Shown here: piece by piece, positions 61,066 through 64,000 of the stretch | Layout of the letters: the number at the start of each line of letters is the position of its first letter | Position numbering within the stretch: the stretch's first letter is position 1 | Source of the DNA: Metopolophium dirhodum | Taxonomy: Eukaryota; Arthropoda; Insecta; Hemiptera; Aphididae | Length of the DNA: 64,000 bases | Reading direction: 5' to 3' | NCBI RefSeq assembly: GCF_019925205.1 | Contig: NC_083563.1 | Coordinates: 11,727,228-11,791,227 of the forward strand | Program-made: the position numbers and the translations under genes | Notes under the pieces: generated by a model | The model's input: only the letters and a program-made list of their open reading frames with translations | Databases searched by the model: none | Told to the model about the DNA's origin: nothing

Positions 61066-61327
61066 TTATTTATGAGCTTGATCCAGTAAGTTGCATAATG
61101 CTGATATATAACTTTGAGCCATTTGTAACGTTTCATATTTTGATAATTTGTGTTCGTCTTCTATGGACGTTGGTATAGCTTCACGGAGTCTATCAAATGC
61201 TTCATTCAAGCCATTCATGCGTCGACGTTCCCTCGCATTAGCCGCCAAACGTCTTTTTCTTGCCACTGTAGGAGATATGGACTCTTTGCTGTTAGGCTTT
61301 GTTGATATATAGTCATTTGATGATTGT
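61066..61327 (-). CDS. Atonal-type bHLH transcription factor, bHLH-encoding last exon
   Basis: After the acceptor TTTTTTTTTAATAATAG (minus strand) the exon encodes about 86 residues ending in TAA at 61066-61068. The basic region (RRLAANARERRRMN), helix 1 (GLNEAFDRLREAIP), loop and helix 2 (KLSKYETLQMAQSYISALC) match the Atonal/Cato/Amos group of E-box-binding proneural factors, which act in the nucleus as dimers with a Daughterless-type partner. The domain is intact here and broken in unit 1. The exon is entered in phase 2, so upstream exon(s) with the start codon are needed. A nearby open stretch (about 61523-61645) has an acceptor and a donor but the wrong phase. The TTG at 61371 lies upstream of the acceptor and is not a credible start. 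Converges with SAR1 copy 2, 390 bp apart. Confidence 0.85.
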
Positions 61328-61522
61328 CTATTATTAAAAAAAAAGGTACAGTGATGAATAAGTATAGACAAAACTGATATTTTATGTTTGTTAGTTGTGT
61401 AGTGCCCATGTAGGAATATACAATATGGTTATAAATTATTATACACCTAATTTATTTTAATTACATAAACCACATCAAAACTAAAGACATTTTTATTAAA
61501 CTTTTAAAAAAATAGTAACCTT

Positions 61523-61646
61523 GTTGGCTTGTTCAGAATTTAAAATGTCCAACAGTGTTGACAGTGTTGTAAATAATTCATAAATATTATCCTGTTTTCT
61601 GTCACAATGCCCATTGTAATTAGCGTTGTATGACACTTGGTACTAT
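61523..61646 (-). other. Candidate upstream exon of the bHLH gene, phase unresolved
   Basis: On the minus strand 'cctcttaccatag' is followed by 41 open codons (YQVSYNANYNGHCDRKQD ... LDILNSEQANK) and then AAG|GTTACT, an exon-like layout. The matching stretch in unit 1 (42392-42565) has a stop in this frame and an 18-base length difference. The exon ends in phase 0, whereas the bHLH exon needs phase 2, so a direct join fails. Confidence 0.35.
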
Positions 61647-61695
61647 GGTAAGAGGTAAAGTCTGTTAATTGTCGTTAGGAAACATATTGTAGAAT

Positions 61696-63015
61696 CTGAG
61701 TGTACGGCAGTGCGCCAGGCCAAGTTCCAGCAATGCCAGTGTATCTTTACACGAACCAATTCGCACAGTTTTTCTAACAGTTTTTTGAAATTTAAAATAC
61801 AGATTAATCTCGAGAAGGTAGCTTAGGACTCTGTAAGAAAATGAGCCCTTAATATTGTGCCATTTCAAAATTTGCAATATTGTTACTGACTGACTCACTT
61901 ACTCACTCACTGAATTATACACAAATTATACGACACTTCTAGTATAGGTAGAAACGTGAAATTTGGCACAAAGATAGGCTTTACAGTGCAACTAAAGGGA
62001 AAAATCTAAAAATTGAATTTTTTTCAAAATTAATGCCGCTTTAGAGACTGTATTTCTAAACGTATGAAGTGGCGCGCTTAGCACGAATAAACGTTTTCTT
62101 TTAACAGCGTTACAATATGATAATAAGAAATTGTTAATAGTTAACTTATATATATTTATAAAACATAATAATGTTTTTTATAAATTTATTTTATTCAAAT
62201 TCAAAATATAATATAATTTATTATTCAAATACAGAATATTTGAATAATATTCGTCGGTTTACGGACGATAATTTTACGTGATAACGTCATAAGAAAACAT
62301 TGATGAAAAATTGCATAGGTATTCTTATGAATTGAATGGAATTATTATCACTAAATTATCATTATTTTGTATAATACAAAGAAGGAGTTACCGAAATTGC
62401 CATTGGTGAATATAATCGTCTAAGAACTTTGTACAGGCCAGACTTAACAACTATTCTATCTAAAAAGTCTCGACGACGAAAAATAAAAGATCGTGCTTGG
62501 CTATCTTTGCCTGGTATTGACAACGCTCAAGAGTCCAATCTCTCAGCTTCTCAGCGGAGACCCAAATAGTCTAAAAAAGCTTACAAGTGAAAATCTACGA
62601 CATAAAAAAAAATTAAGAAACTAAAAAATTAAAAATTAAAATAAATCAACACGTCGTTCACGATGCTAAAGCCCGCAAAAATAAATGATATCCCGACAAA
62701 AACCTAACGGTGAAAAAAGGCCAAGTTCCAAACTCCCTCCCAAAAAAGTCGGCCTATCAAAGTAGTGAAATCTACATTGTGGCCAAGTCTGCTATTTTTT
62801 AATTCATAACCTCACTGCACTCCTATATTAAAAAGTAACACTCCTCTTTTGTTTGTATTGTTTAACACTTGGCCAGCATAAAACATCATTATCGAATGTT
62901 CTCACTTATGACTTACGTGCAGGGTGACGGGAAGAAGAGAACTCAGAAAAAATAAAAAAATTTAGATTTCTTCTCAAAAAAAATACAGCGAATCATAGTA
63001 ATGGTATCTACTAAT
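61696..63015. other. Repeat-rich flank after duplication unit 2
   Basis: Bases 61880-62000 contain 'tgactgactcacttactcac' and 'gaaatttggcacaaagatag', words typical of a common insect repeat. Bases 62385-62568 encode an open basic stretch (RLRTLYRPDLTTILSKKSRR ... DRAWLSLPGI) that looks like a fragment of a mobile-element protein, but I cannot name it. No host gene is supported. Confidence 0.4.
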
Positions 63016-64000
63016 TATCATTGGCTATACATAATTAAATTTTCAAAATATTTAAATTAATTTTTAGCAATTTTTGGGCATTTGAATTTTTTAACTTTAA
63101 AAACTTTTTTTACTTTTTTTTCAAGAATTGTTGATAGAAAAAAGTTTCTTAGATTAAAAAGCATGAAAATGTAAAACACATTTTTCTGTTGTATTGCTCT
63201 TATGGCAATTTAAAAATATTTATGCATAATTTTTTTATTTACCTACCTATCTTTGAAATTCTAGTTTTGATAAATTTGATACGAAAAATACCAATTTTTC
63301 ATTAAACCATTTTAGTTTTTAATGTTTCTATGTTGGAATTCAAAAAAATATTCACTGTAAGAACTTTCACCATCATTACGTATACCTACATATAGGTATA
63401 TACCTACATATATTAGAATATTACTATTTTCTATATACAATGAAAATTTCAAAATGTTCAGAATAATTTTAAGCTGTTTATTATGTTTATGTTCATGGTA
63501 CCATGAACCTATTCATATTTCACACCTTCCCCGTGATACCTATATCGGTATGACTAACTTTATAAGTAAATAATAATGGGTACCTATATAAATGATTTAT
63601 CATTATACAATGTACCTATGCGATGTTTTTGTCAAAAATTCGTTCAATCTATAGGTTACTTACTCAGGGTAGGGATAGGAGAATTACAACAAAATAAATT
63701 AAATTGTTATTCTTGATTATTTAATATTTAATTTCGTCCAATTTTCAACATAAAATAACTGTATAAAAAAACTGTGTTTTCATATTTCTTAGATTTTTTG
63801 GTTACACAATAACCCATATGGACATATATAGACATAATATAATTATTGTATATTATAATGCCTATTATCTATGCGATAACCTACTTAATTGGAATAGGAA
63901 TTGATAAAATAAACATATAAGGTGTAAAGTTCAAGTGTCTACAGTTATTCGTTTTTGAATTATATAAGAAAATAAGAGAATCGCTACGTGAGAATTCGCG
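63016..64000. repeat. Diverged repeat-family DNA to the window edge
   Basis: Bases 63016-63110 resemble 42930-43020. Bases 63900-64000 match, on the same strand, the 46290-46370 part of the unclassified family ('gtctacagttattcgttttt'). Nothing codes for protein. Confidence 0.5.

Larger units (their letters stand above)
48298..61695 (+). repeat. Segmental duplication, unit 2 (SAR1 + intact bHLH), expanded by insertions
   Basis: Same order and orientation as 36167-42617, but interrupted by a 5.9-kb insertion (about 48486-54371), by replacement of leader-intron DNA (about 55780-57745) and by a fuller MITE (59625-60055). SAR1 exons 1 and 2 are identical between units. Confidence 0.88.

Noticed and set aside
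36167..61695. The duplication is purely an assembly artefact of two haplotypes
   Set aside because: Not excluded by sequence alone, but the several-percent intron divergence, different interiors of a shared MITE and distinct spacer DNA between units favour a real duplication; kept as the main alternative.

Overview
The window looks like nuclear DNA from an aphid or a close sternorrhynchan relative. This is an inference from the very AT-rich sequence, intron-split genes with GT-AG junctions, recurrent 'taggtacct' stretches, animal-type proteins and dense interspersed repeats. Nothing bacterial or viral in organisation is visible: there are no operons, CRISPR arrays or rRNA, and no tRNA was recognised.

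Left part (1-28.5 kb). An unrecognised single-pass membrane protein gene (+, exons 1833-2238 and 2844-2928) converges on a three-exon CISD2/NAF-1-type CDGSH iron-sulfur gene (-, 3076-4768). That gene is divergent from, and about 1 kb away from, a 24-exon DOPEY (DOP1) gene (+, 5795-28404), which I could join in frame into 2437 codons plus stop. Its introns hold several miniature inverted-repeat elements, a hAT-like MITE with an imperfect 8-bp target duplication, and copies of an unclassified repeat family.

Middle part (28.5-36 kb). This is a gene-poor mobile-element zone. It contains a TIR element with 'cagtggcgtaatt' ends, a 5'-truncated non-LTR retrotransposon tail with an RNase H domain and a 13-bp target-site duplication, and a second non-LTR reverse transcriptase tail inserted in one arm of a large palindromic element.

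Right part (36-63 kb). The main structural feature is a segmental duplication in direct orientation. Each unit holds a four-exon SAR1 GTPase gene (+) and, convergent to it, an Atonal-type bHLH gene (-). Both SAR1 copies are intact (192 codons, 2 amino-acid differences; exons much better conserved than introns). In unit 1 the bHLH exon is broken by an 11-bp deletion and carries an Arg-to-Cys change in the basic region. In unit 2 the bHLH domain is intact, but a 5.9-kb nested insertion has split the SAR1 leader just upstream of its 5'-UTR splice donor. The two units have therefore decayed in complementary ways. Between and within the units lie TTAA-flanked palindromes, a hAT-like TIR element carrying a 1.47-kb repeat, a FLYWCH/MULE transposase remnant with a hAT-like element (perfect 8-bp target duplication) nested inside it, a foldback structure built of ~150-bp tandem units, and a decayed multi-copy-type gene of unknown class.

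Exon joins, reading frames, inverted repeats and target duplications were read by eye from the sequence. Family names rest on motif recognition, and no database search was run.
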